A stretch of DNA of 6,478 nt from positions 1 to 6,478 of the forward strand of contig JAKFXJ010000042.1 of NCBI GenBank assembly GCA_021731425.1, in the 5' to 3' direction. Shown here in pieces: positions 1 through 6,329 of the stretch; the first letter of the stretch is position 1, and each line of letters opens with the position of its first letter. The notes beneath the pieces are model-generated. The model made no database searches, was not told the origin of the DNA, and saw nothing but the letters and a program-made list of their open reading frames with translations. This stretch comes from Limnohabitans sp. (GTDB lineage: Bacteria; Pseudomonadota; Gammaproteobacteria; Burkholderiales; Burkholderiaceae_C). The translations under genes and the position numbers were made by a program.

Positions 1-121
1 CTATGTGGCCAGCTTGATGGGCCGTGTCGTCGAGCCAGGCAAGTTTGCCAACTGGATCGCGCCTCCCGTCATGGGCATCAACCGTCAGCCTGTGGACTTT
101 GATTACGTTCGCTTCAACTGA
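1..121 (+). CDS. boxB: C-terminal end of benzoyl-CoA 2,3-epoxidase, oxygenase component BoxB (5' truncated by window)
   Basis: An open frame enters from the left edge (first full codon at base 2) and stops at TGA 119-121, giving the last 39 residues of a protein. Recognisable stretches are GRVVEPGKFANWIAPP and GINRQPVDFDYVRFN at the very end. I identify it as BoxB from memory of how BoxB proteins end and because the next gene is clearly boxA, its dedicated reductase; boxC-boxB-boxA is a usual order. BoxB is the di-iron monooxygenase that epoxidises the ring of benzoyl-CoA using O2 and electrons from BoxA, in the cytoplasm. The iron ligands lie upstream and cannot be inspected here. The CDS identity is firm as an ORF end; the product name is inferred from a short tail plus context. 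Confidence 0.78.
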   Translation, partial: YVASLMGRVVEPGKFANWIAPPVMGINRQPVDFDYVRFN

Positions 122-174
122 TACGTTGAATCTTTGATTGACTGCCGCTTCCATTTCTGGGGGCAGCAGTTGAC

Positions 175-234
175 AGAGGAAGGGGCGGGTTCCTCATACT
201 GGGGTACCAGAAATCGTCACCCGCCCCTTGCTCT
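175..234 (+). repeat. Stem-loop element A, loop-conserved hairpin family (forward copy)
   Basis: The arms 175-190 and 219-234 are reverse complements over 16 bases with one mismatch (179/230); the inner 11 bases, AAGGGGCGGGT and ACCCGCCCCTT, pair perfectly. The 28-base space between them contains a second small hairpin, CTGG-GGTA-CCAG (199-210), flanked by CCTCATA on its 5' side and AAATCG on its 3' side. This core (192-216) is nearly the same as the core of element B read on the opposite strand. The shape, an outer stem, an asymmetric internal loop and an inner hairpin, suggests a structured RNA or a folded single-stranded DNA element. It starts 53 bases after the boxB stop codon, so it would lie in the boxB 3' transcript. 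Function unknown. Confidence 0.8.
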
Positions 235-301
235 TTCAATGACATGGGTGTGCTGAGCGATCAGGGTCCCATTAGACTCTGAGCGTTGAAGTAGGCACAG
301 A

Positions 302-379
302 GCGACGGAATGGCTTGGGGCCGGGCACCGATTTTCCGGTACTCCGTATGAGGTGCCCGGCCCCAAGCCATTCCGTTGC
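302..379 (-). repeat. Stem-loop element B, loop-conserved hairpin family (reverse copy)
   Basis: The arms 306-329 and 352-375 are perfect 24-base reverse complements. With one G-T wobble (304/377) the pairing extends to 302-329 and 352-379, 28 pairs around a 22-base loop. Read on the minus strand, the loop contains TCATAC, a small inner hairpin CGG-AGTA-CCG (337-346 on the + strand), then GAAAATC. Over 25 bases (329-353) this matches element A's core except for two single-base indels and two substitutions. The outer stem is longer than in A and only partly alike (GGGGCCGGG against GGGGCGGG), yet fully paired. It ends 50 bases before boxA, so transcription from boxB into boxA would pass through it. 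Function unknown. Confidence 0.85.
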
Positions 380-404
380 GGACCTCGCGGACCACAGACA
401 TAAA
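376..404 (+). promoter_or_regulatory. Weak sigma70-like promoter candidate before boxA
   Basis: TTGCGG (376-381) and CATAAA (399-404) are separated by 17 bases. The -35 matches consensus poorly beyond TTG, and the -10 matches in four positions. The -35 overlaps the base of stem-loop B, so folding or protein binding there could affect it. If real, it would give boxA and the formate dehydrogenase genes a start independent of boxB. This is a low-confidence reading from spacing and AT-richness only. Confidence 0.2.
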
Positions 405-415
405 ACGCCAAATAC

Positions 416-422
416 AAGAGAG
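416..422 (+). promoter_or_regulatory. Ribosome binding site of boxA
   Basis: AAGAGAG lies seven bases before ATG 430 and fits an imperfect Shine-Dalgarno site. It supports starting boxA at 430 and not at the in-frame upstream TTG at 376, which lies in the base of stem-loop B and has no comparable site. Confidence 0.6.
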
Positions 423-429
423 TCAAGAC

Positions 430-1743
430 ATGAGCACCGAAGCGACGCTGATCAAACAACACCTGATCGACCCGGAAATCTGCATCCGCTGCAACACCTG
501 CGAAGCGATCTGTCCGGTCGGAGCGATCACGCATGACTCGCTCAACTACGTGGTCAAAGCCGACGTCTGCAACGGTTGTATGGACTGCATCTCGCCATGC
601 CCGACAGGCTCGATTGACAACTGGCGCATGGTGCCCAAGGCCAAGGCCTACAGCATCGAAGAACAACTCAAGTGGTACGACCTGCCCGCTGAACTGAGCG
701 CCGAAGAATTGGCTGCAGCGGGTGGCGTGGCTGACACCGCACAAGAAGAAGCACAAACGGCTGTACAAGCGGCAGCAGCGTCTTCGGCTTCAGCCGCCAG
801 CACCGCAGCAGCGTCGGGCTTTAACTCAGCGCAGTTTGGCGCCACCATCCCCCCTTGGTCTGCAGCCCACGCCTACACCAACTTGTATGGACCCAAGGCA
901 CAAGATAAAACCATCACCGCGACCGTCACGGGCAATCTGCGCGTGACCGAAGTGGGTCAACAAGAAGGCCAACAAGACTACGACACCCACCACATCGTGC
1001 TCGATTTTGGCCACTTGCCTTTCCCGGTGCTCGAAGGCCAGTCGATCGGCATCATCCCGCCGGGTGTGGACGTCAACGGCAAGCCGCACCATGCACGTCA
1101 GTATTCGATTGCCAGCCCCCGCAACGGCGAGCGCCCCGGCCACAACAACCTGTCACTGACCATCAAACGTGTGCTCGAAGACCACGACGGCAAACCGGTG
1201 CGCGGCGTGGCCTCCAACTTCATGTGCGACCTGAATGTGGGTGAAAAAGTGCAGGTGATCGGGCCGTTTGGCGCGAGCTTCTTGATGCCCAACCACCCCA
1301 AGAGCAACATCGTCATGATCTGCACGGGCACCGGTTCTGCGCCCATGCGGGCCATGACCGAATGGCGCCGCCGCCTGCGGGCCAGTGGCAAGTTTGAAGG
1401 TGGCAAACTGATGCTGTTCTTCGGAGCCCGCACGCCCGCTGAGCTGCCTTACTTCGGGCCACTCAACAACCTGCCCAAAGACTTCATCGACACCGAGTTC
1501 GCGTTCTCGCGCGAAGTGGGTAAACCCAAGCGTTATGTGCAAGACGCCATGCGTGATCGTGCGGCTGACATTGCATCGCAACTCAAAGACCCCAACACCT
1601 GTTTTTATGTGTGTGGCTTGAAAAGCATGGAAGAGGGTGTGGTCATGGCCTTGCGAGACATCGCGCAAAACGCCGGGCTCGACTGGGACAGCGTGGGCGC
1701 TGCGCTCAAAAAAGAAGGCCGTCTGCACCTCGAAACCTATTGA
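430..1743 (+). CDS. boxA: Benzoyl-CoA 2,3-epoxidase reductase component BoxA (NADPH:ferredoxin-type flavoprotein)
   Basis: This 437-residue cytoplasmic protein takes electrons from NADPH and passes them through FAD and iron-sulfur clusters to the oxygenase BoxB. Residues 18-28 ([11 protein letters not shown]) and 47-57 ([11 protein letters not shown]) are two complete CxxCxxCxxxC motifs followed by Pro, typical of a 2x[4Fe-4S] ferredoxin domain. Residues about 87-138 are an Ala/Ser/Gln-rich linker. The rest is a plant-type ferredoxin-NADP reductase module: RQYSIAS (223-229) for FAD, GVASNFM (259-265), [10 protein letters not shown] (298-307) for the pyridine nucleotide, [12 protein letters not shown] (392-403), and a terminal Tyr437 that would stack on the flavin. 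S360-R361 with K367-R368-Y369 match the positions that grip the 2'-phosphate in FNR, so NADPH is favoured over NADH. The start follows from the Shine-Dalgarno site and the typical MSTE-type N-terminus. The fused FNR domain distinguishes it from a plain ferredoxin. Confidence 0.96.
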   Translation: MSTEATLIKQHLIDPEICIRCNTCEAICPVGAITHDSLNYVVKADVCNGCMDCISPCPTGSIDNWRMVPKAKAYSIEEQLKWYDLPAELSAEELAAAGGVADTAQEEAQTAVQAAAASSASAASTAAASGFNSAQFGATIPPWSAAHAYTNLYGPKAQDKTITATVTGNLRVTEVGQQEGQQDYDTHHIVLDFGHLPFPVLEGQSIGIIPPGVDVNGKPHHARQYSIASPRNGERPGHNNLSLTIKRVLEDHDGKPVRGVASNFMCDLNVGEKVQVIGPFGASFLMPNHPKSNIVMICTGTGSAPMRAMTEWRRRLRASGKFEGGKLMLFFGARTPAELPYFGPLNNLPKDFIDTEFAFSREVGKPKRYVQDAMRDRAADIASQLKDPNTCFYVCGLKSMEEGVVMALRDIAQNAGLDWDSVGAALKKEGRLHLETY

Positions 1744-1748
1744 ACAAC

Positions 1749-3458
1749 ATGGCGAACGCTACCCACATTGGCCTGGAACAGGTTCGCCAGCAACTGCGAC
1801 AGCCCCGCTCCCAATTGAAAGGCCGCCAGGTCTCCGACGAGGCCCGTGCCGAGCTGCGCACCCTCATCGGCCTACCGCCTAAAGACGGCCACCGCCGTGA
1901 CCTGCTGATCGAGCACTTGCATGTTCTCAACGACCACTTTCATGGCCTGTTCGAGCGCCACATCGTGGCACTGGCCGCCGAGATGCGTCTGCCCGTGGTC
2001 GAGGTGTTCGAGGTCGCTTCTTTCTACCACCACTTCGAGATTTTGAAAGACTCTGAAGCTGCGCCGCGAATCACTGTGCGGGTTTGTGACAGTTTGAGTT
2101 GCAGCCTGGCTGGCAGCGACAGCTTGCTGCGCCAGTTGCAAAACGATTTGCTGGATGTGAAGGTCGTGCCCGTGCCCTGTCTGGGCCGCTGCGAGCAGGC
2201 CCCGGCCGCGCAGGTTGGTCAGCAGGCCGTGGCGCATGCGACGGTTGAAATGGTGGCGCAGCGTGTGGCCCAAGACCAGACCGCGCCCAACCCCTTGCCC
2301 GACGCGATCCGCCTCGATGCTTACCTGCAAACCGGCGGTTACCAGTTGGCACAACAAGTGGCCTTGGGCCAGCGCGATGTCGAATCGGTGATCCAGGTCT
2401 TGGAGTCCTCGGGCTTGCGGGGTTTGGGCGGTGCCGGTTTTCCGGCCGGGCGCAAGTGGCGCATCGTACGCAACCAGCCCGGGCCGCGCCTGATGGCGGT
2501 GAATATCGACGAGGGCGAGCCCGGCACCTTCAAGGACCGAACCTGTTTGGAAGCCGACCCGCACCGCTTTCTGGAAGGTGTGTTGATCGCGGCCAGCGTG
2601 GTGGGTTGTGAGGCGGTTTACATCTACCTGCGTGACGAGTACCACGAGGCCCGTGTGTTGTTGACCCAAGAGTTGGCCGCTTTGCAGGCCAATCCGCCTT
2701 GTGCCTTGCCGCGCATCGAATTGCGGCGCGGCGCAGGGGCCTACATCTGCGGCGAAGAGTCCGCCATGATCGAGAGCATCGAAGGCAAACGCGGTGAGCC
2801 GCGCATGCGCCCGCCTTACATCGCCGAGGTCGGCTTGTTCGGCAGGCCGACCTTGGAGCACAACTTTGAAACCCTGTTTTGGGTTCGCGAACTGATTGAG
2901 CAAGGCGCGGACAGTTTTTCATCCCACGGCCGTTATGACCGAAAGGGCTTACGCCGTTTCAGCGTGAGCGGGCGCGTTCGGCAACCGGGCGTCAAGCTCG
3001 CGCCCGCAGGCATCACGTTGCGTGAACTGGTGGACGAATACTGCGGCGGCATGGCCGAGGGCCACACGCTCTATGCCTACCTGCCCGGCGGGGCCAGCGG
3101 CGGCATCTTGCCCGAGCGCCTGGCCGATGTGCCACTGGACTTTGACACCTTGCAGCCACACGGCTGCTTCATCGGCTCGGCGGCTGTGATGGTGCTGAGC
3201 CAATACGACAGTGCCCGCGAAGCGGCGTTGAACGTGATGCGTTTTTTTGCGCACGAGAGCTGCGGCCAATGCACACCCTGCCGTGTGGGCACCGACAAAG
3301 CCGCGCAGCTCATGAGCGCTGAGGTCTGGGATGCCGACACTTTGCAAGACTTGGCGCAGGTCATGGGTGATGCGTCCATCTGCGGTCTGGGCCAAGCCGC
3401 GCCCAACCCGATCCGCTGTGTTCTGCAGTATTTCCCGCACGAAGTGGGGGCGGCATGA
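1749..3458 (+). CDS. fdsGB: NAD-dependent formate dehydrogenase diaphorase subunit, fused gamma-beta (NuoE-NuoF type)
   Basis: This 569-residue protein joins two subunits that are separate FdsG and FdsB in well-studied FdsABG enzymes. Residues about 1-175 are NuoE-like, with the four [2Fe-2S] ligands C113, C118, C144 and C148 (CDSLSC, CLGRC). Residues about 190-569 are NuoF-like: GLRGLGGAGFPAGRKW (222-237) and NIDEGEPGTFKDR (252-264) for FMN and NADH, YICGEESAMIESIEG (332-346), and the [4Fe-4S] ligands C505, C508, C511 and C545. The acidic residues of the nucleotide site (D254, E255, E257) argue for NAD+. It takes electrons from FdsA and reduces NAD+ in the cytoplasm. ATG 1749 lies five bases after the boxA stop and has only a weak Shine-Dalgarno site, so coupled translation is likely; in-frame starts further upstream lie inside boxA. 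HoxF of soluble hydrogenases has the same fusion, but no hydrogenase genes are present and fdsA follows directly. The symbol combines the two subunit names. Confidence 0.9.
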   Translation: MANATHIGLEQVRQQLRQPRSQLKGRQVSDEARAELRTLIGLPPKDGHRRDLLIEHLHVLNDHFHGLFERHIVALAAEMRLPVVEVFEVASFYHHFEILKDSEAAPRITVRVCDSLSCSLAGSDSLLRQLQNDLLDVKVVPVPCLGRCEQAPAAQVGQQAVAHATVEMVAQRVAQDQTAPNPLPDAIRLDAYLQTGGYQLAQQVALGQRDVESVIQVLESSGLRGLGGAGFPAGRKWRIVRNQPGPRLMAVNIDEGEPGTFKDRTCLEADPHRFLEGVLIAASVVGCEAVYIYLRDEYHEARVLLTQELAALQANPPCALPRIELRRGAGAYICGEESAMIESIEGKRGEPRMRPPYIAEVGLFGRPTLEHNFETLFWVRELIEQGADSFSSHGRYDRKGLRRFSVSGRVRQPGVKLAPAGITLRELVDEYCGGMAEGHTLYAYLPGGASGGILPERLADVPLDFDTLQPHGCFIGSAAVMVLSQYDSAREAALNVMRFFAHESCGQCTPCRVGTDKAAQLMSAEVWDADTLQDLAQVMGDASICGLGQAAPNPIRCVLQYFPHEVGAA

Positions 3459-6247
3459 GCACCGTTCAATTCACGCTCAACGGCCAAAGCGTCGAAGCGC
3501 CTGCTGGCAAGAGCATTTTGACCATCGCCAAAGAGCTGGGCATTGCCATCCCGCACCTGTGCCACAAAGAAGGCCTGGCGCCCGATGGCAACTGCCGTGC
3601 CTGTGTGGTCGAGGTGGCGGGTGAACGCACACTCGCCCCCAGCTGCTGCCGCAGTGCCACGCCCGGCATGCAGGTGCAGACGAACAGCGAACGCGCCGTC
3701 AAAAGCCAAAAGATGGTGCTGGAGATGCTGCTGGCCGACCTGCCCGAGCAGGGCCACAAATGGCTCGATGACCGCGCCGAGGCACCACACGGCGAGCTGA
3801 GCCAGTGGGCTGAACACCACGGCGTCACGGTGCGCCCGGCGCTGGTTGATCTGCGCCGCGAGGCCGTGCCCGCCGACCTGTCGCACCCGGCCATGGCGGT
3901 GAATCTGGACGCCTGCATCCAGTGCAACCGCTGTGAACGCGCGTGCCGCGATCTGCAGGTCAACGATGTGATCGGCCTGGCTTTCCGAGGTGCACACACC
4001 CAGGTGGTGTTTGACTTGGCCGACCCGATGGGCGGCAGCTCGTGTGTGGGCTGCGGCGAATGTGTGCAGGCCTGCCCCACTGGGGCGCTCATGCCCAAGA
4101 GCCACATGGGCCCACAAAAGGTGGACCGCGAAGTCGACTCCGTCTGCCCGTTTTGCGGCGTCGGTTGCTTGGTGACTTACCAAGTCAAAGACGAAAAGAT
4201 CGTCAGCGTGAAGGGTCGCGAAGGCCCGGCCAACGAAGGGCGTTTGTGTGTCAAGGGCCGCTTTGGCATGGACTACATCCACAGCCCGGACCGAATCACC
4301 CAACCGCTGATCCGCAGGTCGGGTGTGGCCAAAGACCTGGGTCTGATCGACGGCCACACGGACTGGCGTGAAGTCTTCCGTGAAGCCACTTGGGAAGAAG
4401 CGCTCGATCTGGCGGCTCAGCCCCTCAACACCTTGCGCCAAGAACACGGCCCCAAATCGCTCGCGGGCTTCGGCTCGGCCAAGGGCAGCAACGAAGAAGC
4501 TTATTTGTTCCAGAAGCTGGTGCGCACCGGCTTTGGCAGCAACAACGTGGACCACTGCACCCGCCTGTGCCATGCGTCCAGCGTGGCCGCCTTGCTTGAA
4601 GGTGTGGGCTCGGGCGCCGTGAGCAATCCGGTGCGCGATATCGAGCATTCCGACCTCATCATCGTCATTGGCTCCAACCCAACCAGCAACCACCCGGTGG
4701 CCGCCACCTGGATGAAGAACGCGGCCCAGCGCGGCACACGCATCGTGCTGGCCGACCCGCGCATCACCGACATCGGGCGTCACGCTTGGCGTACCTTGCA
4801 ATTCAAGGCCGACACCGATGTGGCCTTGCTCAACGCGATGCTGCACGTCATCGTGACCGAGAACCTGTGCGACGAAAACTTTTTGCGTGATCGCGCTGAC
4901 AACGTGGCCGAACTCAAGGCCCATGTGCAGGGCTATACACCCGAGTCCATGAGCGCGGTGTGTGGCATCCCCGCAGACACCATCCGCGAAGTGGCGCGGG
5001 CTTACGCCAGCGCCAAATCCGCCATGATTTTGTGGGGCATGGGCGTGAGCCAGCATGTGCATGGCACGGACAACGTGCGCTGCCTGATCGCGCTGGCCAG
5101 CATCACCGGCCAGATTGGCCGCCCCGGCACCGGCTTGCACCCGCTGCGCGGCCAGAACAACGTGCAGGGCGCGAGCGACGCGGGCCTGATCCCGATGATG
5201 TACCCCAACTACCAGCGGGTGAGCGACAAGTCGGCGCACGACTGGTTCGAGAAATTTTGGGATACAAAACTTGACGACCAACCTGGCTACACCGTGGTCG
5301 AGATCATGCACAAGGCCTTGGCCCCGGACAGCGACCCGCACAAGGTGCGCGGCATGTACATCCTGGGCGAGAACCCGGCCATGAGCGATCCGGACCTGCA
5401 CCACGCCCGCCATGCGCTGGCCAGTTTGCAGCACCTGGTGGTGCAAGACATTTTCTTGACCGAGACCGCTTGGTTGGCCGATGTGGTGCTGCCCGCCAGC
5501 GCCTGGCCCGAGAAAACCGGCACCGTCAGCAACACCGACCGCACGGTGCAGATGGGCCGCCTGGCCGTGTTGCCGCCGGGCGATGCCAAACCCGATTTGT
5601 GGATCATTCAACAGCTGGCCCAACGCATGGGGCTCGGCTGGGCCTATGTGGGTGATCACGATGGCGTGGCCGCGGTGTACGAAGAAATGCGCCAGGCTAT
5701 GGCCCCGGTCATTGGCGGCATCGACTGGGCGCGGCTCAATGCGGGCTCGGTCACTTACCCCTGTGTGAGCGCCGAAGACCCGGGCCAGCCCATCGTCTTT
5801 CACGACCAATTCCCGACCCAGGATGGCCGTGTGCGCTTGGTCACTGCGGGACTGATCCCGGCCAACGAGCAGCCCGATGCCGAGTACCCCTTGGTGCTCA
5901 TCACTGGGCGGCAGCTGGAGCATTGGCACACCGGAAGCATGACACGCCGCGCCACCGTGCTCGATGCGCTGGAGCCCGCGGCCACCGCGTCCATGCATGG
6001 CAGCGAAATGCAGCGTTTGGGCTTGCAGGCTGGGCAGTGGGTGCGCATGGCTTCGCGGCGTGGAGAGGTGGTGTTGCCGCTGCGCCAAGACGATGGCACC
6101 CCGCTGGGCACGGTGTTCATCCCCTTTGCTTACCAAGAGGCCGCAGCCAACTTGCTCACCAATGCGGCGCTGGACCCGTTTGGCAAGATTCCCGAATTCA
6201 AATTTTGTGCCGTGCGCGTCGAGGCCACTCCATTGCAGAAAGCATAA
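3455..6247 (+). CDS. fdsA: NAD-dependent formate dehydrogenase catalytic alpha subunit FdsA (bis-MGD, Cys type)
   Basis: This 930-residue subunit oxidises formate to CO2 at a molybdenum (or tungsten) bis-MGD centre and passes electrons down iron-sulfur clusters to the diaphorase. Domains in order: an N-terminal [2Fe-2S] ferredoxin domain (C36, C47, C50, C64 or C65); a two-cluster ferredoxin region (C154/157/160/164 and C197/200/203/207); the molybdopterin domain [4Fe-4S] motif (C231, C234, C238, C265); then the large catalytic region and the C-terminal MGD-binding domain from about residue 810. The active site DHCTRLCHASSV gives catalytic C372 and H373, equivalent to the Sec-His pair of E. 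coli FdhF; HPLRGQNNVQG gives the conserved Arg565. The codon for C372 is TGC (4568-4570), so no selenocysteine is used. ATG overlaps the preceding stop as ATGA, indicating coupled translation. No twin-arginine signal is seen, so the enzyme is cytoplasmic. No cysteine lies between 65 and 154, where NuoG-type proteins hold a His-ligated cluster. Confidence 0.94.
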   Translation: MSTVQFTLNGQSVEAPAGKSILTIAKELGIAIPHLCHKEGLAPDGNCRACVVEVAGERTLAPSCCRSATPGMQVQTNSERAVKSQKMVLEMLLADLPEQGHKWLDDRAEAPHGELSQWAEHHGVTVRPALVDLRREAVPADLSHPAMAVNLDACIQCNRCERACRDLQVNDVIGLAFRGAHTQVVFDLADPMGGSSCVGCGECVQACPTGALMPKSHMGPQKVDREVDSVCPFCGVGCLVTYQVKDEKIVSVKGREGPANEGRLCVKGRFGMDYIHSPDRITQPLIRRSGVAKDLGLIDGHTDWREVFREATWEEALDLAAQPLNTLRQEHGPKSLAGFGSAKGSNEEAYLFQKLVRTGFGSNNVDHCTRLCHASSVAALLEGVGSGAVSNPVRDIEHSDLIIVIGSNPTSNHPVAATWMKNAAQRGTRIVLADPRITDIGRHAWRTLQFKADTDVALLNAMLHVIVTENLCDENFLRDRADNVAELKAHVQGYTPESMSAVCGIPADTIREVARAYASAKSAMILWGMGVSQHVHGTDNVRCLIALASITGQIGRPGTGLHPLRGQNNVQGASDAGLIPMMYPNYQRVSDKSAHDWFEKFWDTKLDDQPGYTVVEIMHKALAPDSDPHKVRGMYILGENPAMSDPDLHHARHALASLQHLVVQDIFLTETAWLADVVLPASAWPEKTGTVSNTDRTVQMGRLAVLPPGDAKPDLWIIQQLAQRMGLGWAYVGDHDGVAAVYEEMRQAMAPVIGGIDWARLNAGSVTYPCVSAEDPGQPIVFHDQFPTQDGRVRLVTAGLIPANEQPDAEYPLVLITGRQLEHWHTGSMTRRATVLDALEPAATASMHGSEMQRLGLQAGQWVRMASRRGEVVLPLRQDDGTPLGTVFIPFAYQEAAANLLTNAALDPFGKIPEFKFCAVRVEATPLQKA

Positions 6248-6317
6248 TCATTGGCTTTGACTGACCAGACGGTTGCTTAGCGCTTTGTTTAGCTGGCCCC
6301 GGTTAGCACATCAGGCC

Positions 6318-6324
6318 AAGGAGG
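6318..6324 (+). promoter_or_regulatory. Strong Shine-Dalgarno site selecting a TTG start
   Basis: AAGGAGG is a near-perfect Shine-Dalgarno sequence five bases before TTG 6330. It picks this TTG over two other in-frame TTG codons at 6273 and 6285, which lack such a site. An in-frame TGA at 6258-6260 limits how far upstream the gene could start. Confidence 0.75.
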
Positions 6325-6329
6325 CCGAT

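Larger units (their letters stand above)
122..429. other. Long boxB-boxA intergenic region with two opposed stem-loops
   Basis: This 308-base stretch contains no convincing gene; short frames on both strands here have no family resemblance and run through inverted repeats. It holds two large stem-loops (175-234 and 302-379) described separately. A weaker possible stem lies at 142-146/162-166 (CTGCC/GGCAG). No TGCA-N6-TGCA pattern, the operator reported for the benzoyl-CoA-responsive regulator BoxR in Azoarcus, is present. Neither large hairpin is followed by a clear T-run, so neither looks like a classical intrinsic terminator. Box genes usually sit close together, so a gap this size inside the cluster is itself unusual. 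Confidence 0.8.

Noticed and set aside
175..234. Stem-loop A as the intrinsic terminator of boxB
   Set aside because: The 3' side is followed by CTCTTTCAATG and has no real T-run; the loop is long and contains a conserved core. Partial termination is possible but not shown by the sequence.
253..285. Direct repeat CTGAGCG at 253-259 and 279-285 between the two hairpins
   Set aside because: Seven bases are too short to separate from chance, and no symmetry or promoter context supports an operator.
122..429. BoxR operator
   Set aside because: No TGCA-N6-TGCA, nor any TGCA at all, was found in the gap between boxB and boxA.
217..768. Minus-strand open frame of 183 codons covering the stem-loop region and the start of boxA
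   Set aside because: It runs through the hairpin element and antisense to the BoxA ferredoxin motifs, with no family resemblance. Part of its sequence is simply the translated inverted repeat.
4568..4570. Selenocysteine at the formate dehydrogenase active site
   Set aside because: The codon is TGC (cysteine), not TGA, and the frame is open throughout.
3077..6136. Very long open frame (1019 codons) on the minus strand opposite fdsA and the end of the fdsGB gene
   Set aside because: It is antisense to clearly conserved coding sequence. Its translation is rich in His, Gln, Ala, Gly and Val, as expected from the complement of GC-rich codons, and shows no recognisable domain. It is a codon-bias shadow.
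1749..6247. Complex I (NuoE/F/G) or soluble hydrogenase (HoxF/HoxU) instead of formate dehydrogenase
   Set aside because: The large subunit has the formate dehydrogenase active-site pair Cys372-His373 and the catalytic Arg565, and no other nuo or hox genes are present.
6292..6307. Hairpin GCTGGC/GTTAGC after fdsA as a terminator
   Set aside because: The stem is short with two G-T pairs and is not followed by a T-run.
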